A stretch of DNA of 64,000 bases from Streptomyces sp. Root431 (GCF_001426585.1 NZ_LMEI01000013.1:735866-799865); one strand, 5' to 3'. Counted from the stretch's first letter, positions 7,948 to 16,709 are shown. Program-made: numbers and translations. The notes: generated from the letters alone by a model not told the origin.

Positions 7948-7961
7948 GGTGATTCAGAAGG

Positions 7962-8216
7962 TCAACCGCGACGCGGGGACGAGGTCGGACCGGACTCGTC
8001 GTCCTCGTCCTCGTCGTCATCGTCGTAGAGATCCGCGTACTGCGCGTACGGGTCGTCTTCCTCGTCGTCGTCCTCGAACGGCTCGCCATTCGGCGGCTGG
8101 TTCGAAGTCGAAGCGCCCAGCTCATTGGCCAGACGCGACAGGTCAGTCCCGCCGCTGCTGTACTTCAGCTGGCGGGCGACCTTGGTCTGCTTGGCCTTTG
8201 CCCGGCCGCGCCCCAT
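7962..8216 (-). CDS. DUF3073 small acidic-tailed protein
   Basis: An 84-residue protein. The N-terminus MGRGRAKAKQTKVARQLKYS is the highly conserved, basic DUF3073 signature of actinobacteria; the C-terminal half is a long run of Asp and Glu (residues about 50-75). The frame is open 49 codons further upstream, but the ATG at 8216 is preceded by GAGGGGG at proper spacing and starts the conserved block. The function is unknown; the split into a basic head and acidic tail suggests nucleic-acid or ribosome contact, which is inference. It sits between purM (convergent) and vdh (same strand). Confidence 0.9.
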   Translation of the reverse strand: MGRGRAKAKQTKVARQLKYSSGGTDLSRLANELGASTSNQPPNGEPFEDDDEEDDPYAQYADLYDDDDEDEDDESGPTSSPRRG

Positions 8217-8517
8217 GGCTCGACCCCCTCGGTGACGGGGCTCGATGACCCCAGAGTCTTGACACGCGTTCATGATTCGGAACGGACTCTCGAAAGAGAG
8301 ACCGGCCCGTAGGGCTTCAACGGTACCTGTTTCCTCGGCTCTACGGTACGCCGTGCGCATCACATACCTCGGTACAGAACCTTCGAGGCGCCCTTTCCTC
8401 GCTGGTCAATCGCGATTTTAACCTCTTCTTGAGGGTCGACCCGCCGGGAGGGGTGAGCGATGTCTCTCCCGGTGCCCTCCGACGGCGGGCCGATCCTCCG
8501 CGAGGCCGGACAGGGCA
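8217..8517 (-). other. Gap between vdh and the DUF3073 gene
   Basis: 301 bases. It contains a hairpin at 8444-8472 (CCGGGAG with CTCCCGG) that can end the vdh transcript, then the promoter and leader of the DUF3073 gene, where I could not place convincing -35/-10 boxes. No gene is seen. Confidence 0.5.
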
Positions 8518-9618
8518 TCAGCCCCGTCGGGCCTCCGCCATCCGCTGCTCGGCGATCCGGTCGGCGGCGGCGGCCGGCGGAATCCCGTCCGCCTTCGCAC
8601 GTGCGAATATGGCCAGCGTGGTGTCGAAGATCTTCGTGGCCTTCGCCTTGCACCGGTCGAAGTCGAAGCCGTGGAGCTCGTCGGCGACCTGGATCACGCC
8701 ACCGGCGTTGACCACGTAGTCGGGCGCGTAGAGGATCCCGCGGTCCGACAGGTCCTTCTCGACGCCGGGGTGCGCGAGCTGGTTGTTGGCCGCGCCGCAG
8801 ACGATCTTCGCGGTGAGGACGGGCACGGTCTCGTCGTTCAGGGCGCCGCCGAGCGCGCAGGGCGCGTAGACGTCCAGGCCCTCGACGCGGATCAGCGCGT
8901 CGGTGTCGGCGACGACGGTGACCTGCGGGTGCTTGTCGGTGATCCGGCGGACCGACTCCTCGCGCACGTCGGTGATGACGACCTCGGCGCCGTCCTCCAG
9001 GAGGTGCTCGACGAGGTAGTGGCCGACCTTGCCGACGCCCGCGACGCCGACCTTGCGGCCGCGCAGGGTCGGGTCGCCCCACAGGGTCTGCGCGGAGGCG
9101 CGCATGCCCTGGAAGACGCCGAAGGCGGTGAGGACCGAGGAGTCGCCGGCGCCGCCGTTCTCGGGGGAGCGGCCGGTGGTCCACTGGTTCTCGCGGGCCA
9201 CGACGTCCATGTCGGCGACGTAGGTGCCGACGTCGCAGGCCGTCACGTAGCGGCCGCCGAGGGAGGCCACCATGCGGCCGTAGGCGAGCAGCAGCTCGTC
9301 GGTCTTGATCGTCTCCGGGTCCCCGATGATGACGGCCTTGCCGCCGCCGTGGTCGAGGCCGGCCATGGCGTTCTTGTACGACATCCCGCGCGAGAGGTTG
9401 AGCGCGTCGGCGATCGCCTCGGCCTCGGTCGCGTACGGGTAGAAGCGGGTTCCGCCGAGGGCCGGGCCCAGGGCGGTGGAGTGGATGGCGATGACGGCCT
9501 TGAGGCCGGTGGCGCGGTCCTGGCAGAGCACGACTTGCTCGTGGCCACCCTGCTCCGAGTGGAACAAGGTGTGCAGCACGTCTGCGGGAACGACAGGAAC
9601 GCCGGTCACATCGGTCAC
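8518..9618 (-). CDS. vdh: Valine (branched-chain amino acid) dehydrogenase
   Basis: A 366-residue NAD-dependent enzyme that oxidatively deaminates valine, leucine and isoleucine to 2-oxoacids, feeding branched-chain acyl-CoA supply in Streptomyces. The Glu/Leu/Phe/Val dehydrogenase features are present: GPALGGTRFYP, the catalytic lysine in GLDHGGGKAVI, and the Rossmann loop VGVAGVGKVGHYL. A TTG five codons upstream is possible, but the GTG at 9618 has GGGAG at the right distance and gives the N-terminus MTDVTG known for Streptomyces Vdh. It is divergent from the hypothetical gene at 9794. Confidence 0.93.
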   Translation of the reverse strand: MTDVTGVPVVPADVLHTLFHSEQGGHEQVVLCQDRATGLKAVIAIHSTALGPALGGTRFYPYATEAEAIADALNLSRGMSYKNAMAGLDHGGGKAVIIGDPETIKTDELLLAYGRMVASLGGRYVTACDVGTYVADMDVVARENQWTTGRSPENGGAGDSSVLTAFGVFQGMRASAQTLWGDPTLRGRKVGVAGVGKVGHYLVEHLLEDGAEVVITDVREESVRRITDKHPQVTVVADTDALIRVEGLDVYAPCALGGALNDETVPVLTAKIVCGAANNQLAHPGVEKDLSDRGILYAPDYVVNAGGVIQVADELHGFDFDRCKAKATKIFDTTLAIFARAKADGIPPAAAADRIAEQRMAEARRG

Positions 9619-9793
9619 GGTGGTGACTCCCAAGTACGAAGCGGCGGTTGCGGCCCTCCCTGCGGGTGGGGGAGGACCAGTTCGGCAAGAGAGTAAGTCC
9701 TACCTGTGCGTAGATCGGCAGCAGTGCTCAGGATCACCCTCTCTCGTTCGGGATCACCCCCTCGCGGAGTACCTCCGTGGAAGGATTCGCGGC

Positions 9794-10639
9794 ATGTCGG
9801 TCGCCTCCTCGGTCCTCGTCCCCTACGCGTCCTACCTGCGGGTGTACGAGCCGCTGGCCGCGTTCCCCGAGCCGGAGCGGAGCCACTGGGCCCGGTACGC
9901 CCGCAGGCCGCGCACGCCGGGGGCGCAGGAGGAGCTGCGGCGCTCGCTCGCCGACCTGCTGCCGACGCCCCCGGTGCCGGTGCCGGTCCAGGAGAGCGGG
10001 GAGGCCTTCGTCGCACACGTGGACGGGGTGGTGGTGATCTGCCCGTGGCGGACCCGGCTGCGGAGCTGGCTGGCCGTCCAGGAGCTGCTGGCCGACGGGT
10101 ATCCGGGGCCGGCGCTCGACGCGATGCTGCCGCCGGTGGTGCGGGAGCAGGTGGCCGGCGACTACGAGCGGTGGCTCGCGCGGAACCCGGACGCCCGGCC
10201 GTGGATCCGTACGGCGGTCTGGCAGGTGCCGCTGCGCTGGTTCGCGCTCTTCGGGGACGAGGACCGGGGGTACGAGCCGGGCGGCCCGGAGGCGGCGCCG
10301 GTGCTGCGCTACCGGACGACGATGGCGCAGGCGCGGCGGCGGCTGGCGAGGGCGCTGCGGGCCCTGCGGGAGTCGATCGAGGAGGGCCCGATGACGGAGG
10401 GTCTGGTCGACGTGGGCCGGTGGCTGGAGGAGTTCCATCCGCGGGCGCTCGTGGAGCTGGACTTCGGGGGCCTGGTGCACGCGGTCACGGAGGAGTGGCT
10501 GGCGCAGGACCGGTCGGCGGCGGAGATGGCGGAGGGGATCGCCGCGCTGCGGGCGGGGGACGGCGAGCGGGCCAGTGAGGTGTACGGCCGGCTCGCGGAG
10601 CGCTGGCGGGTCGTCAGGGACCTGCGGGGCGCGAACTGA
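9794..10639 (+). CDS. Conserved actinobacterial protein of unknown function next to bldC
   Basis: A 281-residue, mostly helical, charged protein with no signal peptide or membrane segment. I do not recognise a catalytic motif. Visible features are an N-terminal SVLVPYASYLRVYEPLAAF, a central FALFGDEDRGYE stretch and a C-terminal tetratricopeptide-like helical part rich in Arg and Glu. From memory the same gene lies between vdh and bldC in other streptomycetes, so it is probably real and conserved. The ATG at 9794 is preceded by GGAAGGA at 7 bases. It is transcribed towards bldC but separated from it by nearly 600 bases. Confidence 0.75.
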   Translation: MSVASSVLVPYASYLRVYEPLAAFPEPERSHWARYARRPRTPGAQEELRRSLADLLPTPPVPVPVQESGEAFVAHVDGVVVICPWRTRLRSWLAVQELLADGYPGPALDAMLPPVVREQVAGDYERWLARNPDARPWIRTAVWQVPLRWFALFGDEDRGYEPGGPEAAPVLRYRTTMAQARRRLARALRALRESIEEGPMTEGLVDVGRWLEEFHPRALVELDFGGLVHAVTEEWLAQDRSAAEMAEGIAALRAGDGERASEVYGRLAERWRVVRDLRGAN

Positions 10640-10967
10640 CATCAGTCGGGCATCTTCGTCAGGTCGCCATCGACAAGACATGTCCGGCTGGGGTAAATGA
10701 TCTTCAGGCATCCGGACCCGACGGCTCCGGGGCCTCTCGCCGCTCTCTTCGCGGCGGGGTCTTTCGGCACACCCGCGCCGGGGACGTTGGTCCTGATCCG
10801 GGCCTTTGGCTCAAGCGTGACGGATAGCACTTAACGCACCCTTGCGCCCATCACCCACCCTCGTGCCAAAATAGGACAAGGAGTCCGGGGAGGGTTCCTT
10901 CCGTCCAAGTTTGGGCGGAACGCTCAGCATTGCACTCTATGGGGGGTCTGAGGACTCCTGATCGCTC

Positions 10968-10984
10968 TGTGACTGATCGTCACA
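10968..10984. promoter_or_regulatory. Candidate BldD-type operator upstream of bldC
   Basis: TGTGACTGATCGTCACA is a 6-5-6 inverted repeat containing TNAC-N5-GTNA half-sites at the spacing described for BldD. bldC is, to my knowledge, a member of the BldD regulon. The centre differs from the published consensus, so this is a candidate. Confidence 0.5.
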
Positions 10985-11187
10985 GCCGCGTGACTGTCCG
11001 TTATGGCATGGTCCATCGACTTCCGCCGCTGATGAACACCTGCGAGGGCAATTCCATCGGTTTGGCCGACGTGGCTGGACGGATGGTGTAGTTGTAGTGC
11101 CGAGGACAAGCCGTTCGTCCTATAACCGACTCGGCCCGCTTCTGCCATTTCGGGCAAGGCGGGTCAAGGTGCAGAATTTAGAGGAAA

Positions 11188-11219
11188 GAACCGAGATTGG
11201 TTCGGTTCTCCCGAGGAGG
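11188..11219 (+). promoter_or_regulatory. Leader hairpin and SD sequence of bldC
   Basis: GAACCGA (11188-11194) pairs with TCGGTTC (11202-11208), ending 4 bases before the strong SD GAGGAGG (11213-11219), which is 6 bases from the ATG. The hairpin could affect translation initiation. Confidence 0.5.
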
Positions 11220-11225
11220 CCGCTC

Positions 11226-11432
11226 ATGACCGCTCGCACCCCTGATGCCGAGCCGCTGCTGACCCCTGCCGAGGTTGCCACGATGTTCCGTGTGGACCCG
11301 AAGACGGTGACCCGTTGGGCGAAGGCGGGCAAGCTCACGTCCATCCGCACCCTGGGTGGGCACCGCCGGTACCGCGAGGCCGAGGTTCGCGCACTGCTCG
11401 CGGGTATTCCGCAGCAGCGCAGCGAGGCCTGA
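11226..11432 (+). CDS. bldC: MerR-like developmental DNA-binding protein BldC
   Basis: A 68-residue protein. It consists almost only of a MerR-type winged helix: LLTPAEVATMFRVDPKTVTRWAKAG, wing SIRTLGGHRRYR, and a short tail. This is the size and sequence type of Streptomyces BldC, which binds direct repeats cooperatively and delays entry into development. The frame is open from 11097, but the ATG at 11226 with a strong SD gives the known short protein. A classic terminator follows at 11548. Confidence 0.95.
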   Translation: MTARTPDAEPLLTPAEVATMFRVDPKTVTRWAKAGKLTSIRTLGGHRRYREAEVRALLAGIPQQRSEA

Positions 11433-11547
11433 GGCTCGCTCAACACCCCGCAGCACCCTGTAACACCGGGCCTGTCCGGATCCCCCAATCCGGTCGCCCA
11501 CCCCTAGTACTGCCGACGGAATCCTGCCCCAACAGGCCTTCGTCAAC

Positions 11548-11588
11548 GATCGCGCTGGACTCCGCCGGGTCTGGCGCGATCTTTTTTG
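11548..11588 (+). terminator. Rho-independent terminator after bldC
   Basis: GATCGCGC (11548-11555) pairs with GCGCGATC (11574-11581) and is followed directly by TTTTTT, an unusually classical terminator for this genome. Confidence 0.9.
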
Positions 11589-11659
11589 TGCCCGGCGCCA
11601 CTCTGCGAAGGGTGGTGCAATTGCACATATTAAATCGGGCCGGTGTAGGAGGGGTGTAA

Positions 11660-11689
11660 GTGAAGGCGTTCGGGAAACTCGTTCGGTGA
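11660..11689 (+). CDS. Possible 9-residue micro-ORF with strong SD
   Basis: GTG plus eight codons, reading MKAFGKLVR, then TGA. The SD AGGAGG (11647-11652) is 7 bases away, and a -10-like TATTAA lies at 11628-11633. It may be a leader peptide or a chance combination; nothing co-directional follows it, since the next gene is convergent. Confidence 0.2.
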   Translation: MKAFGKLVR

Positions 11690-11762
11690 CACCCGTCACA
11701 CTGGCGAAGTCTTGCCATTCACCAGCCTGCCACTCCCCGGATCGCTTTCAACCCGCCGTTGG

Positions 11763-11954
11763 TCATGGGTCCGTGGGACTTTCGTCCTCCACCGCCGGCT
11801 CCGGCTCCTCGGCGTCCGGGAACTCCATGACGAGCTCCAGGAGGCGATGGCAGACCACGCAGTGCGCCGTGAGGTGTCCGTAGCGGGAAGCGGCCGCCAG
11901 ATGGGCGCGCAGCAGCGCTCGCGTGTCGTGTCGTGCCGCCGACGCCGCGGCCAT
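11763..11954 (-). CDS. Small CxxC protein (DUF6274-like)
   Basis: A 63-residue protein with an N-terminal helix ARHDTRALLRAHLAAASRYG, a CVVCHRLLEL motif at about residues 33-42 and an acidic C-terminus. The CxxC with a nearby His could bind zinc, but a second pair is missing, so metal binding may need a dimer. The longer frame reads back through the tRNA-Asp gene and is rejected; the ATG at 11954 is preceded by GGAGGGGG. From memory a protein of this type (DUF6274) lies at this place in many streptomycetes. Function unknown. Confidence 0.7.
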   Translation of the reverse strand: MAAASAARHDTRALLRAHLAAASRYGHLTAHCVVCHRLLELVMEFPDAEEPEPAVEDESPTDP

Positions 11955-12040
11955 GCGCGACCCCCTCCGGTGCGGTCCCCCGAGTCCCTGAGTCCGGGGT
12001 ACCGGCGGGCGCCCCGCGCCGTCAAGAGACGGGAACACGA

Positions 12041-12072
12041 CGAAGGCCCGCATCTCGCGATGCGGGCCTTCG
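12041..12072 (-). terminator. Terminator of tRNA-Asp
   Basis: A 13-bp perfect stem, CGAAGGCCCGCAT with ATGCGGGCCTTCG, with a 6-base loop. It lies just beyond the 3' end of the leftward tRNA gene. Confidence 0.8.
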
Positions 12073-12078
12073 TGAAAG

Positions 12079-12152
12079 CGATCCTGACGGGACTTGAACC
12101 CGCGACCTCCACCTTGACAGGGTGGCGAGCTAACCAACTGCTCCACAGGACC
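12079..12152 (-). tRNA. tRNA-Asp (GTC)
   Basis: A 74-base cloverleaf on the minus strand: acceptor GGTCCTG with CAGGATC and discriminator G, D-arm AGCAGTTGGTTAGCT, anticodon loop CTGTCAA (anticodon GTC) on stem CCACC/GGTGG, T-arm GCGGGTTCAAGTCCCGT. CCA is not encoded. A near-identical second copy lies at 18570-18643. Confidence 0.95.
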
Positions 12153-12238
12153 TTGCTCGCAACCCCTCGTAAGTGGCTGCGAGAGAGACTGTACAGCAGG
12201 TCAGCGGTCTGGTCGAACTCACCGACGGCAGGGCCCCG

Positions 12239-15200
12239 CTACGGGGCCGCCGCGTCGATCGCCTTCACGATCCGCTTGTCCGAGACCGGGTACGCCGTGC
12301 CCAGCGCGTGCGCGAAGTAGCTCACCCGCAGCTCCTCGATCATCCAGCGGATGTCGGTCACCTCGGAGGGCACCGGGCGCCCCTTCGGGAGCTGTTCGAG
12401 CAGCCACGCGTACTCGTCGAGCATCTCGTGGACCTTCTCCATGCGGGTGGTGTCCCGCTGGACGCCGGTCGCCATCTGCTGGAGCCGCCGGTCCACCGCC
12501 ACCAGATACCGCATCAGGTCCGGGAGCCGCTTGAGTCCCGTACGGGTCACGAAGCCCGCGGGCACCAGCCACGCCAGCTGCTCGCGCACGTCCGTGAGGT
12601 TGTTGATCAGCGCCAGGCTGTTGGTGGACTTGAGCCGGCGCTGGCAGGCCTGCCAGGCCGCCAGGATCTGCTGGACCTGCCCCACCGTCCGTACGGTCGT
12701 GTCCACGAGGTCCGCGCGGACCTTGTCGTACAGCTTCCGGAAGGACTCCTCGTCCCAGGCCGGCCCGCCGTGGTCGGCGATCAGCTTGTCGGCCGCGGCG
12801 GTCGCGCAGTCGTCGAAGAGGGCCTGGATCGAGCCGTGCGGGTTCGAGGACAGGGCCAGCTTCTGCTGGTTGGTCAGCTTGTCCGAGGCGAACTTCGCCG
12901 GGTTCACCGGGATGTTCAGCATGATCAGCTTCCGGGTGCCCCGCCACATCGCCTGCGCCTGCTCGGCCTCCGTGTCGAAGAGCCGTACGGCGACGGTCGC
13001 GCCCTCGTCCACGAGCGCCGGGTACGCCTTGACCGGCTGGCCGCCCCGCTTGGTCTCGAAGACCTTCGTGAGCGTGCCGATCGTCCACTCCGTGAGCCCT
13101 GTGCGCTCCAGAGAGGGCCCGGAGCCGTCCGGGCCGCCCGTCGCCGCCGCAGCGGCCTGGGAGAGCGCCTTACGGGCCTTGGGACGCAGCTGGAGCCGCA
13201 GTGTCTCCAGGTCCTTGTCCTCGGCGAGCTTGCGGCGCCGCTCGTCGACGATCCGGAACGTGACCTTGAGGTGCTCGGGCACCTTCGCCCAGTCGAAGTC
13301 CTCGGCGGTGACCGGGACGCCGACCATCCGCTGGAGCTCGCGGGCGAGCGCGCCCGCCAGCGGCTCCTGCACGGGCACGACCGCGTCCAGGAAGCGGGTC
13401 GCGAAGTTCGGCGCGGGGACGTAGTGGCGGCGTATCGGCTTCGGCAGGGAGCGGATCAGCTCCGTGACGACCTCCGCGCGCAGACCCGGGATCTGCCACT
13501 CGAAGCCCTCGTCCGTCACCTGGTTCAGCACCTGGAGCGGGATGTGGACGGTCACGCCGTCCGCGTCCGCGCCCGGCTCGAACTGGTACGTCACCCGGAA
13601 CTTCAGCGGGCCCTGCCGCCAGGAGTCCGGATAGTCGTCCTTGGTGACGCCCGCGGCCTTCTCGTTGATGAGCATCTCGCGCTCGAAGTCGAGGAACTCG
13701 GGCTCCTCGTGGCGCTTGTGCTTCCACCAGGAGTCGAAGTGGGCTCCGGACACGACGTGTTCGGGGACGCGCTTGTCGTAGAAGTCGAAGAGCGTCTCGT
13801 CGTCGACGAGGATGTCCCGGCGCCGGGCGCGGTGCTCCAGCTCCTCGACCTCGGTGAGGAGCTTGCGGTTGTCGGAGAAGAACTTGTGGTGGGTGCGCCA
13901 GTCGCCCTCGACCAGGGCGTTCCGGATGAACAGGTCGCGGGAGACCTCCGGGTCGATCCGGCCGTAGTTCACCTTGCGGTCGGCGACGATCGGCACGCCG
14001 TACAGCGTCACCTTCTCGAAGGCCATCACGGCCGCCTGGTCCTTCTCCCAGTGCGGCTCGCTGTACGTCTTCTTCGTCAGGTGCTCGGCGAGCGGCTCGA
14101 TCCACTCGGGCTCGATCCGGGCGTTGACCCGGGCCCAGAGGCGCGAGGTCTCCACGAGCTCCGCCGACATGACGAACCGCGGGGGCTTCTTGAAGAGCGC
14201 CGAACCCGGGAAGATCGCGAACTTGGCGCTGCGGGCACCCAGGTAGTCGTTCTTGGCCCCGTCCTTCACGTCCTTGAGACCGATGTGGCTCAGGAGACCC
14301 GCGAGGAGGGAGACGTGCACGGACTGTTCCGGCGCGTCCTCCTCGTTGAGATGGATGCCCATCTGCTTGGCCACGGTCCGCAGCTGCGCGTAGATGTCCT
14401 GCCACTCGCGGATGCGGAGGAAGTTCAGGTACTCCTGCTTGCACATCCGGCGGAAGGAGCTGGAACCCCGCTCCTTCTGCTGCTCGCGGACGTACCGCCA
14501 CAGGTTCAGGTAGGCGGAGAAGTCGCTCGCCTCGTCCTTGAAGCGGGCGTGCTGCTGATCGGCCTGCGCCTGCTTCTCGGACGGCCGCTCGCGCGGGTCC
14601 TGGATGGAGAGCGCGGCCGCGATCACCATGACCTCGCGGACACAGCCGTTCTTGTCCGCCTCCAGGACCATGCGGGCGAGCCGCGGGTCCACGGGCAGCT
14701 GGGAGAGCTTCCGGCCCTGCGGGGTGAGCCGCTTCTTCGGGTCCTTCTCCGCCGGGTCGATCGCGCCGAGCTCCTGGAGGAGCTGCACGCCGTCGCGGAT
14801 GTTGCGGTGGTCCGGCGGGTCGATGAAGGGGAACTTCTCGATGTCGCCGAGGCCGGCAGCGGTCATCTGGAGGATGACGGAGGCCAGGTTCGTACGGAGG
14901 ATCTCGGCGTCCGTGAACTCCGGACGCGACAGGAAGTCGTCCTCCGAGTACAGGCGGATGCAGATGCCGTCCGACGTACGGCCGCAGCGGCCCTTGCGCT
15001 GGTTGGCGCTGGCCTGGCTGACCGCCTCGATCGGCAGGCGCTGGACCTTGGTCCGGTGCGAGTAGCGGGAGATGCGGGCGGTGCCCGGATCGACCACGTA
15101 CTTGATGCCGGGGACGGTCAGGGAGGTCTCGGCGACGTTCGTGGCGAGCACGATCCGGCGGCCGGTGTGGGCCTGGAAGACGCGGTGCTGCTCGGCGTGC

Positions 15201-16177
15201 GACAGGCGGGCGTAGAGGGGGAGGACCTCGGTGTTCCGCAGGTTCCGCTTGAGGAGCGCGTCCGCGGTGTCCCGGATCTCGCGCTCGCCGGAGAGGAAGA
15301 CGAGGACGTCGCCGGGGCCCTCGGACTGCAGCTCCTCGACGGCCTCGCAGATCGCGGTGATCTGGTCCCGGTCCGACTCCTCGCCGTCCTCTTCAAGGAG
15401 CGGCCGGTAGCGGACCTCGACCGGGTACGTACGGCCGGAGACCTCGACGATCGGGGCGTCCCCGAAGTGGCGGGAGAAGCGCTCCGGGTCGATCGTCGCG
15501 GAGGTGATGACGACCTTGAGGTCGGGGCGCTTCGGCAGCAGCTGGGCCAGATAGCCGAGCAGGAAGTCGATGTTGAGGGACCGCTCGTGGGCCTCGTCGA
15601 TGATGATCGTGTCGTAGGCGCGCAGCTCGCGGTCCGTCTGGATCTCGGCGAGCAGGATGCCGTCCGTCATCAGCTTCACGAAGGTCGCGTCCGGGTTCAC
15701 CTGGTCGGTGAAGCGGACCTTCCAGCCGACGGCCTCGCCCAGCGGGGTCCTCAGCTCCTCGGCGACGCGCTCGGCGACCGTGCGGGCGGCGATCCGGCGG
15801 GGCTGGGTGTGCCCGATCATGCCCCGGACGCCCCGGCCGAGCTCCAGGCAGATCTTCGGGATCTGGGTGGTCTTTCCCGAACCCGTCTCACCGGCGACGA
15901 TCACGACCTGGTGGTCGCGTATCGCCTCCAGGATCTCGTCCTTCTTCTGCGAGACGGGCAGCTGCTCGGGGTACGTGACCGGGGGCACGCGGGAGGCACG
16001 CCCGTCGACGCGTTCCTTGGCCTTGGCCGCCTCGGCGGCGATCTCGTCCAGGACGGCCTCACGGGCCTCGGGCTTACGGATGCGGCGGGCGCCTTCGAGA
16101 CGACGGCCGAGCCGGTGCGAGTCCCGCAGCGAGACCTCGGCCAGGACGGACTGGAGGGCGGCGAAGGAAGTAGACAT
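12239..16177 (-). CDS. hrpA: HrpA-like DEAH-box ATP-dependent RNA helicase
   Basis: A 1312-residue cytosolic helicase, close to the usual HrpA length. The motor has Walker A GETGSGKT at residues 96-103, DEAH at 194-197 and SAT at 226-228, then the motif VI run QRKGRCGR. A winged-helix/ratchet region and OB-fold (HA2 and OB_NTP_bind) follow, and the last 500 residues form the DUF3418 domain typical of HrpA. The frame is open 39 codons further, but the ATG at 16177 gives a normal N-terminus (MSTSFAALQSVLAEVSLRDS). HrpA proteins unwind structured mRNA and rescue collided ribosomes in E. coli; the Streptomyces role is untested. It is divergent from the secreted-protein gene at 16281. Confidence 0.93.
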   Translation of the reverse strand: MSTSFAALQSVLAEVSLRDSHRLGRRLEGARRIRKPEAREAVLDEIAAEAAKAKERVDGRASRVPPVTYPEQLPVSQKKDEILEAIRDHQVVIVAGETGSGKTTQIPKICLELGRGVRGMIGHTQPRRIAARTVAERVAEELRTPLGEAVGWKVRFTDQVNPDATFVKLMTDGILLAEIQTDRELRAYDTIIIDEAHERSLNIDFLLGYLAQLLPKRPDLKVVITSATIDPERFSRHFGDAPIVEVSGRTYPVEVRYRPLLEEDGEESDRDQITAICEAVEELQSEGPGDVLVFLSGEREIRDTADALLKRNLRNTEVLPLYARLSHAEQHRVFQAHTGRRIVLATNVAETSLTVPGIKYVVDPGTARISRYSHRTKVQRLPIEAVSQASANQRKGRCGRTSDGICIRLYSEDDFLSRPEFTDAEILRTNLASVILQMTAAGLGDIEKFPFIDPPDHRNIRDGVQLLQELGAIDPAEKDPKKRLTPQGRKLSQLPVDPRLARMVLEADKNGCVREVMVIAAALSIQDPRERPSEKQAQADQQHARFKDEASDFSAYLNLWRYVREQQKERGSSSFRRMCKQEYLNFLRIREWQDIYAQLRTVAKQMGIHLNEEDAPEQSVHVSLLAGLLSHIGLKDVKDGAKNDYLGARSAKFAIFPGSALFKKPPRFVMSAELVETSRLWARVNARIEPEWIEPLAEHLTKKTYSEPHWEKDQAAVMAFEKVTLYGVPIVADRKVNYGRIDPEVSRDLFIRNALVEGDWRTHHKFFSDNRKLLTEVEELEHRARRRDILVDDETLFDFYDKRVPEHVVSGAHFDSWWKHKRHEEPEFLDFEREMLINEKAAGVTKDDYPDSWRQGPLKFRVTYQFEPGADADGVTVHIPLQVLNQVTDEGFEWQIPGLRAEVVTELIRSLPKPIRRHYVPAPNFATRFLDAVVPVQEPLAGALARELQRMVGVPVTAEDFDWAKVPEHLKVTFRIVDERRRKLAEDKDLETLRLQLRPKARKALSQAAAAATGGPDGSGPSLERTGLTEWTIGTLTKVFETKRGGQPVKAYPALVDEGATVAVRLFDTEAEQAQAMWRGTRKLIMLNIPVNPAKFASDKLTNQQKLALSSNPHGSIQALFDDCATAAADKLIADHGGPAWDEESFRKLYDKVRADLVDTTVRTVGQVQQILAAWQACQRRLKSTNSLALINNLTDVREQLAWLVPAGFVTRTGLKRLPDLMRYLVAVDRRLQQMATGVQRDTTRMEKVHEMLDEYAWLLEQLPKGRPVPSEVTDIRWMIEELRVSYFAHALGTAYPVSDKRIVKAIDAAAP

Positions 16178-16280
16178 ACGGACCCCAGGATCGCACCTGC
16201 GGACGAGAAGCGGCGAACCGATTTCCGGGTGACGGGTGCGTACTATTTCGGGCACGTCGACCGGACCCGAGAGGTATCGC

Positions 16281-16709
16281 ATGTTCCGCACCACCCGCGC
16301 CCTGGCGGCCTTCGCCGCGCTGGCGGGTCTGGTGCTCGGCCTGCTGGTCTGCGGGACGACGGCGCCGGCGGCCTACGCCTCCACCGCCTCCCACGCCGCT
16401 GCCTCCGCCTCCCGCTCCTCCGCCTCCGCCGCCCCGCACGCGACCGGGGCCGTCATGGGCGCCGTCACCATGGGCGCCGCCGTGCCGGGGTGCGATCCGG
16501 GTCACACCGCGGAGGCGGGCGCCTCCGATCCCCTCCTGCCGCCCCGGGCGGGCGGCTTCGCGGAGCTGCTGCCCGCCCTCGCCGCCGACCGGACGCCGTG
16601 CGCGGTCCGGCACGGCGAGCCGGACGGGCGGGGGACCGCGCCGGGACGGGAGCCGCCCGAGCGCGCGGCGCCGTCACCGGTGGAGCTGTCGACCCTGATG
16701 AGGGTGTAG
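16281..16709 (+). CDS. Small exported Ala-rich protein upstream of the DsbA-like gene
   Basis: A 142-residue protein with a signal peptide or anchor (residues 1-35, containing a long hydrophobic run and APAAYA as a possible signal-peptidase site), then a Ser/Ala-rich stretch and a Pro/Arg-rich C-terminus. Cysteines remain in the mature part (GCDPGHT, TPCAVRH), which is suggestive because a DsbA-like thioredoxin gene follows 61 bases on. I know no family for it. The ATG at 16281 follows the SD GAGAGG. It could be a substrate of the redox pair; that is inference. Confidence 0.6.
   Translation: MFRTTRALAAFAALAGLVLGLLVCGTTAPAAYASTASHAAASASRSSASAAPHATGAVMGAVTMGAAVPGCDPGHTAEAGASDPLLPPRAGGFAELLPALAADRTPCAVRHGEPDGRGTAPGREPPERAAPSPVELSTLMRV

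Larger units (their letters stand above)
10640..11225 (+). other. Long upstream region of bldC
   Basis: 586 bases. It contains a hairpin at 10738-10756 (CGCCGC with GCGGCG), a leftward short open frame 10642-10830 of doubtful reality, a BldD-like box at 10968-10984, a possible -10 TATAAC at 11121-11126, and a leader hairpin at 11188-11208. The length suggests multi-signal control of bldC. No RNA gene is recognised. Confidence 0.6.
11433..11762 (+). other. Gap downstream of bldC
   Basis: 330 bases. It holds the bldC terminator at 11548-11588, the palindrome GTGCAATTGCAC at 11615-11626, a TATTAA -10-like box at 11628-11633 and, after an AGGAGG SD, a 9-codon open frame at 11660-11689. Nothing longer looks coding. 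Confidence 0.55.
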
